DNA of 8,932 nucleotides from an uncultured Collinsella sp. (GCA_958407555.1 CATYJC010000071.1:1-8932); one strand, 5' to 3'; positions 1-7,429 are shown, counted from the first letter of the stretch. The notes: generated from the letters alone by a model not told the origin. Program-made: numbers and translations.

Positions 1-1
1 G

Positions 2-301
2 CGCCAGCTCGTGACCATCGCCCGCGCCATTTTGGCCGACCGTCCGGCGCTGATTCTGGACGAGGCGACCTCCAACGTTGACACTCGTACCGAGGAGCTT
101 ATTCAGCGTGCCATGGATGCGCTAATGCAAGGCCGCACGAGCTTTGTCATCGCGCACCGCCTGTCCACGATCCGCAACGCCGACGTGATCCTAGTAATCC
201 GCGACGGCGACATCGTCGAGAAGGGCACGCACGACGAGTTGCTCGCCCAGGGCGGCTTCTACGCCGACCTGTACAACTCGCAGTTCGACGAGGCGGCGTA
301 A
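2..301 (+). CDS. ABC transporter ATP-binding/permease protein, C-terminal fragment (5' end outside window)
   Basis: This is the last 99 or so codons of an ABC ATPase whose start lies before the window. The reading frame opens with RQLVTIARA, the end of the LSGGQ signature region. The Walker B and D-loop follow ([12 protein letters not shown]), then the switch histidine (IAHRLSTI), and the usual exporter tail ([27 protein letters not shown] written in part: [18 protein letters not shown]). These features place it in the MsbA/LmrA/MdlB type of exporter, where a membrane domain and the ATPase share one polypeptide of about 580-620 residues. It would use ATP to drive export across the cytoplasmic membrane. 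The substrate cannot be told from this fragment. The stop codon TAA at 299-301 is followed at once by an intrinsic terminator. The family call is firm; whether the membrane domain is fused cannot be seen. Confidence 0.93.
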   Translation, partial: RQLVTIARAILADRPALILDEATSNVDTRTEELIQRAMDALMQGRTSFVIAHRLSTIRNADVILVIRDGDIVEKGTHDELLAQGGFYADLYNSQFDEAA

Positions 302-320
302 GCCCAATATCATAACTACA

Positions 321-364
321 AAAAGATGGCCCGCTGATTACGCAGAATCAGCGGGCCATCTTTT
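321..364. terminator. Bidirectional intrinsic terminator between convergent genes
   Basis: A perfect 19-bp inverted repeat (arms 321-339 and 346-364) has a 6-nt loop, ACGCAG. The right arm ends in TTTT for the + strand. The left arm starts in an A-run (320-324) that becomes a T-run on the minus strand. It lies between the ABC gene (ending 301, +) and the membrane protein gene (ending 388, -), so it can end transcription from both sides. Confidence 0.93.
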
Positions 365-387
365 GCCATTGCGCGCTTTAAAACAAC

Positions 388-837
388 CTAGAAGCAATCG
401 CGATAACGTGGCCAGGCAAGGAGTGCCAGGGTCAGCGTCACGCCGATCTGGATGAGCGTCTGTTTGATATCGAGCGTGCCAGTAATCGCTACGGTGCGCA
501 GTAGCGTCACGAATGCCTGGGGCAGACCGCCCAAAAACCAAAGTGCGGCACCGAGCAGCATCTTGTCACCCATTTGGGGCTCAGCGTCACACGCTTCCGT
601 GAGTGCACGATACGCGCGGACCTCAAATGCAATCACCAATGCGATACCGGCGATTGAAACGAAAAGCGAGATTGATGACACTACGGGCACGAGCGGCGGC
701 GCGACCGCACCTGTCGTCGCCTCCATAAGCACAAGCATCCCCGCATACGCGCAGGCCACGCCTGCAAGCGCCAACATGGACCGGCGAGCCTCCTGCCGGC
801 GAACGATTGTCGTCACCCCACGAAACCCTCGAGCCAT
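388..837 (-). CDS. Small four-helix membrane protein of unknown function, last gene of the PTS operon
   Basis: The product is 149 residues and I do not recognise a family. It has a short basic N-terminus (residues 1-20, many Arg) and then four hydrophobic stretches, at about 21-39, 49-71, 93-114 and 127-142. These look like four membrane helices in the cytoplasmic membrane. No signal peptide, catalytic motif or metal-binding cluster is visible. I chose the ATG at 835-837 because AGGGGAGAGG sits just upstream; the ATG 21 bp earlier (858) has no such site and would place that Shine-Dalgarno inside the gene. It begins 31 bp after the HPr stop on the same strand, so it is probably co-transcribed as the last gene. 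A role in sugar uptake would only be guilt by position. Confidence is for being a real gene; the function is unknown. Confidence 0.72.
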   Translation of the reverse strand: MARGFRGVTTIVRRQEARRSMLALAGVACAYAGMLVLMEATTGAVAPPLVPVVSSISLFVSIAGIALVIAFEVRAYRALTEACDAEPQMGDKMLLGAALWFLGGLPQAFVTLLRTVAITGTLDIKQTLIQIGVTLTLALLAWPRYRDCF

Positions 838-868
838 CGCCCTCTCCCCTCTCATCAAAGCCTTGCGG

Positions 869-1141
869 TTACTCGCCGCAACCGCTCTCGATCAGCTCAA
901 CCAGCGCATCGACGGCGGCCTGCTCGTCGGCACCATCGGCCGCAATCTCGACATCGCATCCGCACGCCATCCCCAAACCCATAACCATGAGAATCGACTT
1001 AGCATCCTTGGGGTCGCTGCCCTTGGTAACGTTGCGCACGGTCACCTTGCTTCCAAACCCGGATGCCTTCTGAACAAACAATGAGGCAGGGCGGGCATGG
1101 ATGCCGCTTGCGTTTACAACGGTCGTGGTCTTTGAATACAT
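869..1141 (-). CDS. ptsH: HPr phosphocarrier protein of the PTS
   Basis: HPr carries phosphate from enzyme I to the EIIA proteins of the phosphotransferase system in the cytoplasm. The 90-residue product has the active-site motif GIHARPAS with the phosphorylated histidine exactly at residue 15. The regulatory serine segment reads KSILMVMGLG, with Ser49 in the place of the usual Ser46, the HPr kinase target in Gram-positives. The offset comes from a two- to three-residue insertion in the preceding loop (NVTKGSDPKDA). The start at 1141 is preceded by AGAAGGA, and longer frames upstream have no ribosome site. The gene follows the 6-phospho-beta-glucosidase by 78 bp, across a terminator-like hairpin. 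HPr genes usually sit with enzyme I (ptsI); here it is part of a sugar operon and no ptsI is visible. It may be the main HPr of the cell or a dedicated paralogue. Confidence 0.93.
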   Translation of the reverse strand: MYSKTTTVVNASGIHARPASLFVQKASGFGSKVTVRNVTKGSDPKDAKSILMVMGLGMACGCDVEIAADGADEQAAVDALVELIESGCGE

Positions 1142-1169
1142 CCGAGTCCTTCTTTCGATCAAGGTTTCC

Positions 1170-1208
1170 AAAAGCCGCCGGGACACCCGCCCTACAGGCA
1201 TCCCGGCG
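1170..1208 (-). terminator. Terminator-like or attenuating hairpin between the glucosidase and HPr genes
   Basis: An 8-bp inverted repeat, CGCCGGGA (1176-1183) and TCCCGGCG (1201-1208), has an inner GCC/GGC pairing (1189-1191 with 1197-1199). Read on the minus strand it is followed by GCTTTT. It could reduce read-through into the HPr gene or stop 3'-end decay. The T-run is short, so termination is probably partial. Confidence 0.5.
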
Positions 1209-1219
1209 AAGGGGCCGAG

Positions 1220-2767
<1,548 letters not shown>

Positions 2768-2840
2768 TCATCTCTCAATGGTCGGAATCAATAGGTAACG
2801 AGTCGTTTTGAATTTAGAAACGCGCGCGGCTTTCACGGCG

Positions 2841-3170
2841 CTACTTCGCGGCGAGTGCACGCACGACGGGCATCATTTTCTTGGCCATGTGCAGCTCGGC
2901 ACTGATGGTCATGAGCGTGTCTTGGGCGTGGACAAAGAGCAACGAGTACTCGACCTCCTCGCCTCCGGCCTGACGCTGGATCATCTCGGTCTGGGACTTA
3001 TGGGCCTCGAGGATCTTCTCGTCGGCCTCCGCCAGGTGGGCCTCTGCCGCGTCGAAATCGAACTCTGCCAGGGCATCCATCGCCTTATCGATACAGGCAC
3101 GGCCGTCGCCGGCGTTGATGATGACGCTCATCGCAACGGCGGGAATGTTAATGGGCTCTTCCTCGGCCAT
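2841..3170 (-). CDS. PTS lactose/cellobiose-family EIIA component
   Basis: EIIA takes phosphate from HPr and passes it to EIIB. The 109-residue all-helical protein matches the Lac/Cel EIIA family in length. It has the helix starting IPAVAMSVIINAGDGRA and the active-site segment LLFVHAQDTLMT. His81 is the phosphorylated residue and Asp84 is the residue that binds the trimer's central metal (His78/Asp81 in lactococcal EIIA-Lac). I chose the ATG at 3170 because AAAGGAG lies 7-8 nt upstream; the ATG at 3206 would run through a hairpin and has no ribosome site. It comes 90 bp after the EIIC gene, a wider gap than between EIIB and EIIC, and the gap holds RNA structure. In Bacillus the equivalent is licA. 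Confidence 0.94.
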   Translation of the reverse strand: MAEEEPINIPAVAMSVIINAGDGRACIDKAMDALAEFDFDAAEAHLAEADEKILEAHKSQTEMIQRQAGGEEVEYSLLFVHAQDTLMTISAELHMAKKMMPVVRALAAK

Positions 3171-3189
3171 CGCGGTCTCCTTTCCTGTG

Positions 3190-3215
3190 GCCCCGGTCGT
3201 TTCCACAACCGGGGC
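3190..3215 (-). other. GNRA-capped hairpin in the EIIC-EIIA intergenic RNA
   Basis: On the minus strand GCCCCGGT (3215-3208) pairs with ACCGGGGC (3197-3190). A T-G wobble, GC and TA pairs and a GGAA tetraloop continue the stem, giving about 11 pairs. There is no T-run, so it is not a terminator. It ends about 20 nt before the EIIA start and leaves its Shine-Dalgarno free. It may stabilise or mark a processing point in the mRNA. A second ACCGGGGC upstream (3253-3246) can compete for the same partner. Confidence 0.6.
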
Positions 3216-3222
3216 ATCGAAT

Positions 3223-3234
3223 GATTACGTAATC
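3223..3234. repeat. 12-bp perfect palindrome GATTACGTAATC
   Basis: A perfect palindrome lies between the EIIC stop and the EIIA start, within the loop of the alternative stem described for this gap. It could be a small protein-binding site or chance; only one copy is seen here. Confidence 0.4.
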
Positions 3235-3260
3235 CAGGGCAATGGGCCCCGGTGTCTCGC

Positions 3261-4574
3261 CTACTCGGCGACGGCGGCTACGGCAGCAGCCTCTTTGGCG
3301 GCCTTCTTCGCCGCCTTCTTGGCTGCCTTTTCAGCTGCTTTCTCTTCCTCGACCTTGCATTGATAGTTGTCGGCCGCCTTGAAGAACGGGAACCAGAGAA
3401 TCGCGGCGATCAGCAGGTTCACGCAGACCAGGGCAACGTTGCGAATGTCGCCACCGGACATAAAGAACGCCGAGACAGCATTGGGCAGGAAGTTCATGTC
3501 GAAATTCTCAACGTGAAGGCTCGCCCAGCCCATGCTCATCCACAGATAGGCGTTGGCCGGCAGGATGATGGCTTGAAGCACCATAGGGATGAACATGAAG
3601 GGGTTGGCAACGATCGTAGAGAACACGAGCGGCTCGTTGATGTTGAACAGAGACGGGACGATCGTGGCGCGACCGAGCGTTTTGTTCTTCTTAGACTTGG
3701 CGAAAAGCATGTAGAAAGCCAGCGGGAGCGTGGCGCCCTCGCCGCCGATCATGATGTAGCGAGTAATACCGTAGGCATTGATGTTCGTCGGGGTAAGACC
3801 GGCGGCATATGCAGCCATATTCTCGGCAAGGGCGGACTTTTGGATGGACTGCTGGATGGGCGAGAAGACCCAGCCGGAGATGCCGAAGAAATAGAAGGTG
3901 TCCATGACGAGCGGAATCGCAATAGTGCCAGGAAGCGTCTGGGCAAAGCCGGTGACGGGCGACAGAATGATCGCAACGGCGCCAAAGACGTCAACCTGAA
4001 GCATGTTGGTGAAAAGCCACGCAACGAAGAGCGACAGCAAGACGGCGATGATGTTATCGAACCAGTTCTTGACGAAGTCGGGGACCATGCTGTCCTCCGA
4101 GAAGAACGTCATACGAGCCATGCGCTTGTAGATGAAGCCCACGACAAAGCCCACAACCATGGCGGTGAACATACCGCCGGCGCCGAACTTGGCCATCTGG
4201 AAAACGTAACCGTCTTCAGTGATCGTAGGGTTCATACACAGCATGAAGGCGCCTATACCGGTGAAACCGGCGATCATGCTACGGTCCTTGCGATCTTCCT
4301 TAACCGCGACGTTGTGCGGAATGATAAACGCCATGAACAGGCCAACGAGACCGAAGCTGAACGTCGTGAGCGGCGACAGATCGGGGAGCGTCGGGACAAA
4401 ACGACGGATGATGTTCCAAAGGCTCGGGATTGCCGAAACCATAGAGAAGGGAACGATGTAGAGGACCGCGTCTGAGATGACGCCGAACCAATAAGTTGAG
4501 GTAAGCTTGTTCATCACGGGGACGACATGCTCGGTGATCCACGCCTGGACCGCTTCCATGAACTTTTGCAGCAT
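3261..4574 (-). CDS. PTS lactose/cellobiose-family EIIC permease
   Basis: EIIC is the membrane channel that binds the sugar outside and releases it for phosphorylation by EIIB. The 437-residue protein has about ten hydrophobic segments and the family's signature stretches: GGEGATLPLAFY (277-288) and SLFNINEPLVFSTIVANPF (308-326), with Glu314 in NINEP matching the conserved glutamate of the ChbC structure. About 81 residues before it, where the family usually has GIHG, this protein reads FFGISG with Ser233, so the conserved histidine is missing. The C-terminus (408-437) is a highly repetitive Lys/Ala/Glu tail (EEEKAAEKAAKKAAKK...). The start at 4574 has AGGAGGGG upstream, overlapping the EIIB stop; the gap is 11 bp, suggesting translational coupling. 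Cellobiose-type sugar is likely but not proven. The equivalents are celB of the cel operons and licC of Bacillus. Confidence 0.94.
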   Translation of the reverse strand: MLQKFMEAVQAWITEHVVPVMNKLTSTYWFGVISDAVLYIVPFSMVSAIPSLWNIIRRFVPTLPDLSPLTTFSFGLVGLFMAFIIPHNVAVKEDRKDRSMIAGFTGIGAFMLCMNPTITEDGYVFQMAKFGAGGMFTAMVVGFVVGFIYKRMARMTFFSEDSMVPDFVKNWFDNIIAVLLSLFVAWLFTNMLQVDVFGAVAIILSPVTGFAQTLPGTIAIPLVMDTFYFFGISGWVFSPIQQSIQKSALAENMAAYAAGLTPTNINAYGITRYIMIGGEGATLPLAFYMLFAKSKKNKTLGRATIVPSLFNINEPLVFSTIVANPFMFIPMVLQAIILPANAYLWMSMGWASLHVENFDMNFLPNAVSAFFMSGGDIRNVALVCVNLLIAAILWFPFFKAADNYQCKVEEEKAAEKAAKKAAKKAAKEAAAVAAVAE

Positions 4575-4585
4575 GTTGTCCCCTC

Positions 4586-4915
4586 CTAGTCTTCGTCAAG
4601 CAGGTCGTAAGCATCCTCGAGGATGCTCTCGCCGTCGAGTGCCGCATAGTAATCCGGGTCGATGGCCATGACCTTCACGCCATGAGACGCCACCTGCGCC
4701 TGGATCTCGGGCACCTCGGAGGCGAAGTGCGGACCAAGCAGAAGGACATCAATCTTGTCGGCGTAATCCATAATCTCGGACTTGCTGACTGCCTTAATGG
4801 TGCAGTTGAGTCCCTTGGACTTTGCCACCTTGCGCATGCCGGCGGCCATGAAACCCGTCGAAGCGCCGATACCGCAAGCGAGGAGAATTCTGACGCATCC
4901 GTTCTCGTCTGCCAT
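4586..4915 (-). CDS. PTS lactose/cellobiose-family EIIB component
   Basis: EIIB takes phosphate from EIIA on a cysteine and hands it to the sugar at EIIC. The 109-residue protein matches the family length. The phosphorylation loop is ILLACGIGASTGFMAAGM, with Cys14 as the active residue; it reads CGIGAST where many relatives have CxxGMST. A Rossmann-like alpha/beta pattern follows: TIKAVSKSEI, DVLLLGPHF, VKVMAIDPDYYAALDG. The ATG at 4915 has AAAGGAG 8 nt upstream; the longer frame to 5080 would cover the putative promoter and is unlikely. It is the first gene of the operon, with an inferred leader of about 100 nt. The last bases overlap the EIIC ribosome site. The Bacillus equivalent is licB. 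Confidence 0.94.
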   Translation of the reverse strand: MADENGCVRILLACGIGASTGFMAAGMRKVAKSKGLNCTIKAVSKSEIMDYADKIDVLLLGPHFASEVPEIQAQVASHGVKVMAIDPDYYAALDGESILEDAYDLLDED

Positions 4916-4954
4916 GAGGGGTACTCCTTTCCCAATAAACGAGTCCGCAGCGGC

Positions 4955-4965
4955 TCGGTTGCCGC
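4955..4965 (-). other. Possible short leader hairpin arm with an operator-like half-site
   Basis: GCGGC (4950-4954) and GCCGC (4961-4965) can pair around a 6-nt loop within the presumed EIIB mRNA leader. The minus strand here carries GCGGCAA (4965-4959), the same 7-mer found three times in the upstream array. It may be an extra half-site or a weak leader stem. Confidence 0.25.
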
Positions 4966-5017
4966 CTCGGTCCTCGTACGTTTGGGGAGACCGTGTCGAC
5001 CCGGCTTCCCTTGACCG

Positions 5018-5030
5018 TGACTGCACTATA
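5018..5030 (-). promoter_or_regulatory. Probable operon promoter: -10 box TATAGT without a -35
   Basis: The minus strand carries TATAGT (5030-5025), five of six bases of the sigma-70 -10 consensus, about 110 bp ahead of the EIIB start. At 16-18 bp upstream there is only GC-rich sequence (CGCGGC), no -35 match. That is typical of a promoter needing an activator. The operator-like repeats begin 32 bp further upstream. The start of transcription would be near 5018. Confidence 0.45.
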
Positions 5031-5062
5031 CGGCCTGCCCCTACCCTGCCGCGAACCCTCTT

Positions 5063-5137
5063 TTTGCCGCATGGCGGCAAAGTGTCAGGTTTTCCGCCAT
5101 AGCGGCAATGCCGCAGTCTTTCCGTTCATGCGGCAAA
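5063..5137. promoter_or_regulatory. Operator array: three 19-bp sites at exact 28-bp spacing
   Basis: Site 1 (5063-5081) is a perfect palindrome, TTTGCCGC-ATG-GCGGCAAA. Site 2 (5091-5109) reads TTTCCGCCATAGCGGCAAT and site 3 (5119-5137) reads TTTCCGTTCATGCGGCAAA. The core GCGGCAA starts at 5074, 5102 and 5130, so the period is 28 bp each time. GCGGCA-A-TGCCGC (5102-5114) is a further perfect palindrome. The array lies between the divergent operon and regulator genes, just upstream of the operon -10 box. It is probably the binding region of the PRD regulator, as inferred from position only. Confidence 0.65.
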
Positions 5138-5193
5138 TTGAGACTTTTTCGCCCACGACCCTCTGCGATACCATGGCGCATGATGACAACATC

Positions 5194-5235
5194 GGGGCGC
5201 TTCATGCCCCGTGGGATGCGCCCTCGGCGGGCGCA
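5194..5235 (+). other. Competing hairpins in the regulator leader
   Basis: TGCGCCC (5217-5223) and GGGCGCA (5229-5235) form a perfect 7-bp stem with loop TCGGC, 26 nt before the GTG start. GCGCCC (5218-5223) could instead pair with GGGCGC (5195-5200), and GGGGC (5194-5198) with GCCCC (5206-5210). There is no T-run, so this is leader structure rather than a clear terminator. Confidence 0.35.
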
Positions 5236-5261
5236 CGCTTCTATCTCGTTGGGAGTCGGCC

Positions 5262-7250
5262 GTGGCAAGCGCAAAGCAAAACCGAATCAACCGCATGGTC
5301 GATATTCTGGAGCATGCCACTTCATGGGTCTCCGCCTCCATGCTCGCCACCATGCTGGGCGCAAGTGAGCGTTCCATCCGCAACTATGTGACCGAGATCA
5401 ACGGTCAGGGCGACACAATCATCGAATCGTCTAAGGAAGGCTACCGCCTAGCACATGCTGACGAGGCCCTTTCCTCACCGGCGTGCCCCAGCATTAAGTC
5501 CGCACCCGAGCGGGGCGGGGAACCCACGGGCGGCATCGGCATCGATGCCCGCTGCAACTATGTAGCATCGCACCTGGTCAACGCTCGGGAACCGCTCTCA
5601 GTCTTCGATCTTGCCGCCGAGCTCTGCATATCCGAAAGCACGCTTGCGAGCGCCGTCATGCCCGAGGTACGCGAACTCGCCGGCCGGTTCAATCTATTCG
5701 TCGAGACGCATGATTTCAAGGTAAGCCTCACTGGCCTCGAGCGCAACAAGCGCAAACTACTCGGGCACATCGCCACCCATAACTCTTACGGATATTTCTC
5801 ATCGACGCGCACGCTCGAGAGTATGTTCCCCAATTTCGACGTCCAGCAGATCCTTGCGAGCCTCGTCGAAATCTGCCAGCGATCCGAACTCTTCATCAAC
5901 GACTACGCGCTCTCCAACCTGCTCGTCCATCTCATGGTAATCATCATCCGCCTCACCTCGAACAACGAGCTCAGCGAAGTCGATGGCCCCATCGACGGTG
6001 ACGGCCTCGTAGCGCAGCTCTCCCAACGCGACCAAATCGTTCGCTGTGCGGAGCATATTGCGTCCTATTTCGAGCAGGAGTTCGGTTGCGAGATTCCCCG
6101 CGCTGACTTCCAGCAAATCCTCTTGCTGTTGGCGCTTTCGATCGAACGCGTCGAATACCGCGAGCTCGATTTCGAAAAGCTGGCAAGCATCATCGACCCA
6201 GCATTCGTGGATACCGTGCTCGAGATCCTCGACGAAACGGGCGCCCGCTACAACATTCCACACTTCATCGACGAACCCATGCGACTGCAACTCGTGCTTC
6301 ACATGTTCAACGCCTACCAACGCGCCGTCTACCACGTAAGCTATCCCAACCCGCTCGCCTCACAGATCAAGAGCGAATACGCGCCCGTCTACGACATGGC
6401 CGTCTACTTAACGCACCGGTTCTCGACCGTCATGAATGTCGAAATCGGCGAAAATGAAATCGCGTTCGTTGCGTTTCACATCGGCGCGTATTTCGAGCGT
6501 GTCGCGGCACCCAACAACCTTCTCACCTGCACGGTAATCGTCGAGGACTACCATGACTTCGCGCATAAACTCGTCGACGACCTAGAGATCGCACTCAAAG
6601 ACGAAGCGCAGATTATCTCGATCATGAGCTGCGACCGTTATCTCTCCGAGCCGCCCGAATGCGACGCCGTCATTACCACCATCGATGTGACCGTCCCCGC
6701 CGGATGTGAGAAGATTCTGATCGGACCCATCCTCACCAAGCAGAACCTGCGCAAGGTGCGCGACCGGCTGGCCCGCATCCAAGAAAAGCATCGCCACAAC
6801 TATGCGCGCACGCTGCTGCGTCATCTGATTAAGCCGGAGCTCTATTGTCGCAACGTCAACGCGACGAACGCCGCAGCCTGCATCGACGAGCTCGGTACTG
6901 CCGCAATCGCCGCTGGCTATGTCGATGCCGACTATGTTGCAGACGTCCATCTTCGCGAAGGAGTTTCCTCCACAGCATTCACCGATTGCCTTGCCGTGCC
7001 ACACGCGATTTCGGTCTACCCGAAACGTTCGTTTATCGCCGTCGCGCATTGCGACACGCCCATCCCCTGGGGACGGCACGACATTCGCTTTGCTCTCATG
7101 ATCGGCATCACACAGGACGATATGGGGCTTTTCCGAGACGTGCTCGACCTTATCATCGAGGTCTTTAGTAACGTTGAGAACACCATGCGGCTCCTTCAGA
7201 CAGACGCCTACGACGAATTCGTTGATACTTTCTGCCGCGGCATGTCGTAG
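5262..7250 (+). CDS. PRD-domain transcriptional regulator, LicR/MtlR type (HTH-PRD-PRD-EIIB-EIIA)
   Basis: This is probably the DNA-binding activator of the divergent PTS operon, controlled by PTS phosphorylation. From the GTG start (662 residues) the order is: an HTH_11 domain (about 6-62; SASMLATMLGASERSIRNYV), a second Mga-like HTH (94-170), PRD1 (200-305, His223 in LLVHL and His265 in AEHIASYF), PRD2 (310-415, His347 in LVLHMF and His406 in AFHIGAYF), an EIIB-like domain (420-505) and an EIIA-like domain of the mannitol/fructose type (520-660, His581 in AVPHA). The EIIB-like part reads LTCTVIVEDYHD and lacks the normal CGxGxxxS loop, so its cysteine signalling may be altered. I prefer GTG 5262 because GGGAG lies 6 nt upstream; GTG 5211 is also in frame but lacks a convincing site. 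Carbon-source control through HPr and EIIB is known for this family; here it is inferred. Confidence 0.92.
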   Translation: MASAKQNRINRMVDILEHATSWVSASMLATMLGASERSIRNYVTEINGQGDTIIESSKEGYRLAHADEALSSPACPSIKSAPERGGEPTGGIGIDARCNYVASHLVNAREPLSVFDLAAELCISESTLASAVMPEVRELAGRFNLFVETHDFKVSLTGLERNKRKLLGHIATHNSYGYFSSTRTLESMFPNFDVQQILASLVEICQRSELFINDYALSNLLVHLMVIIIRLTSNNELSEVDGPIDGDGLVAQLSQRDQIVRCAEHIASYFEQEFGCEIPRADFQQILLLLALSIERVEYRELDFEKLASIIDPAFVDTVLEILDETGARYNIPHFIDEPMRLQLVLHMFNAYQRAVYHVSYPNPLASQIKSEYAPVYDMAVYLTHRFSTVMNVEIGENEIAFVAFHIGAYFERVAAPNNLLTCTVIVEDYHDFAHKLVDDLEIALKDEAQIISIMSCDRYLSEPPECDAVITTIDVTVPAGCEKILIGPILTKQNLRKVRDRLARIQEKHRHNYARTLLRHLIKPELYCRNVNATNAAACIDELGTAAIAAGYVDADYVADVHLREGVSSTAFTDCLAVPHAISVYPKRSFIAVAHCDTPIPWGRHDIRFALMIGITQDDMGLFRDVLDLIIEVFSNVENTMRLLQTDAYDEFVDTFCRGMS

Positions 7251-7301
7251 ACGATGCCCCGTGGCGCCACTCCCTCCCGACATCCTCCGACGTTTACCCA
7301 G

Positions 7302-7330
7302 ATAAAACCTGCCAAAATAAACCTGTCCCC
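7302..7330. repeat. Short tandem repeat ATAAAACCTGCC / AATAAACCTGTCC
   Basis: Two imperfect copies lie side by side between the regulator stop and the DAHP synthase promoter. The second ends in CCTGTCCCC, whose complement GGGGACAGG resembles the GGGAC repeats after 8590. It may be the trace of a dispersed intergenic repeat. The gap 7251-7357 holds nothing else I can name; there is a GTGGCGCCAC palindrome at 7261-7270 but no convincing terminator for the regulator. Confidence 0.35.
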
Positions 7331-7357
7331 TTTTGCGGGTTTCGGGGTAACAAGGGC

Positions 7358-7386
7358 TTGCACTTTAGCGTGCGACAGCGGATAAT
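7358..7386 (+). promoter_or_regulatory. Sigma-70-type promoter of the DAHP synthase gene
   Basis: TTGCAC (7358-7363) and GATAAT (7381-7386) are separated by exactly 17 bp, each with five of six consensus bases. Transcription would start near 7393, giving a leader of about 47 nt. That is too short for a trp-type attenuator or T-box, and no peptide leader is seen. Confidence 0.82.
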
Positions 7387-7429
7387 GCCGAACACTCAAC
7401 AATACGCTTATTGCTCTTTCTATAGATTG

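Noticed and set aside
452..1084. A 210-codon open frame on the + strand
   Set aside because: It runs antisense through two better supported genes (membrane protein and HPr), has low-complexity Ser/Thr/Ala composition and no ribosome site.
3252..4475. A 407-codon open frame on the + strand opposite EIIC
   Set aside because: The translation is a charged R/E/H-rich shadow without motifs; EIIC on the minus strand is unmistakable.
4916..5030. A BglG-type ribonucleic antiterminator (RAT) leader ahead of EIIB
   Set aside because: No terminator hairpin overlapping a RAT-like stem is seen, and the regulator has DNA-binding HTH domains rather than an RNA-binding CAT domain.
5063..5137. A CRISPR array, because of the regular 28-bp period
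   Set aside because: Only three short, diverged palindromic units exist, with about 9-bp gaps and no spacers of normal size. Operator sites explain it better.
5138..5172. A + strand promoter for the regulator (TTGAGA with GATACC)
   Set aside because: The spacing of about 23 bp and the poor -10 match make it unconvincing. The regulator promoter remains unidentified.
5211..5261. An earlier GTG start for the regulator
   Set aside because: It would add 17 residues that are not part of the HTH domain, crosses a hairpin and has no convincing Shine-Dalgarno; GTG 5262 has GGGAG at a good distance.
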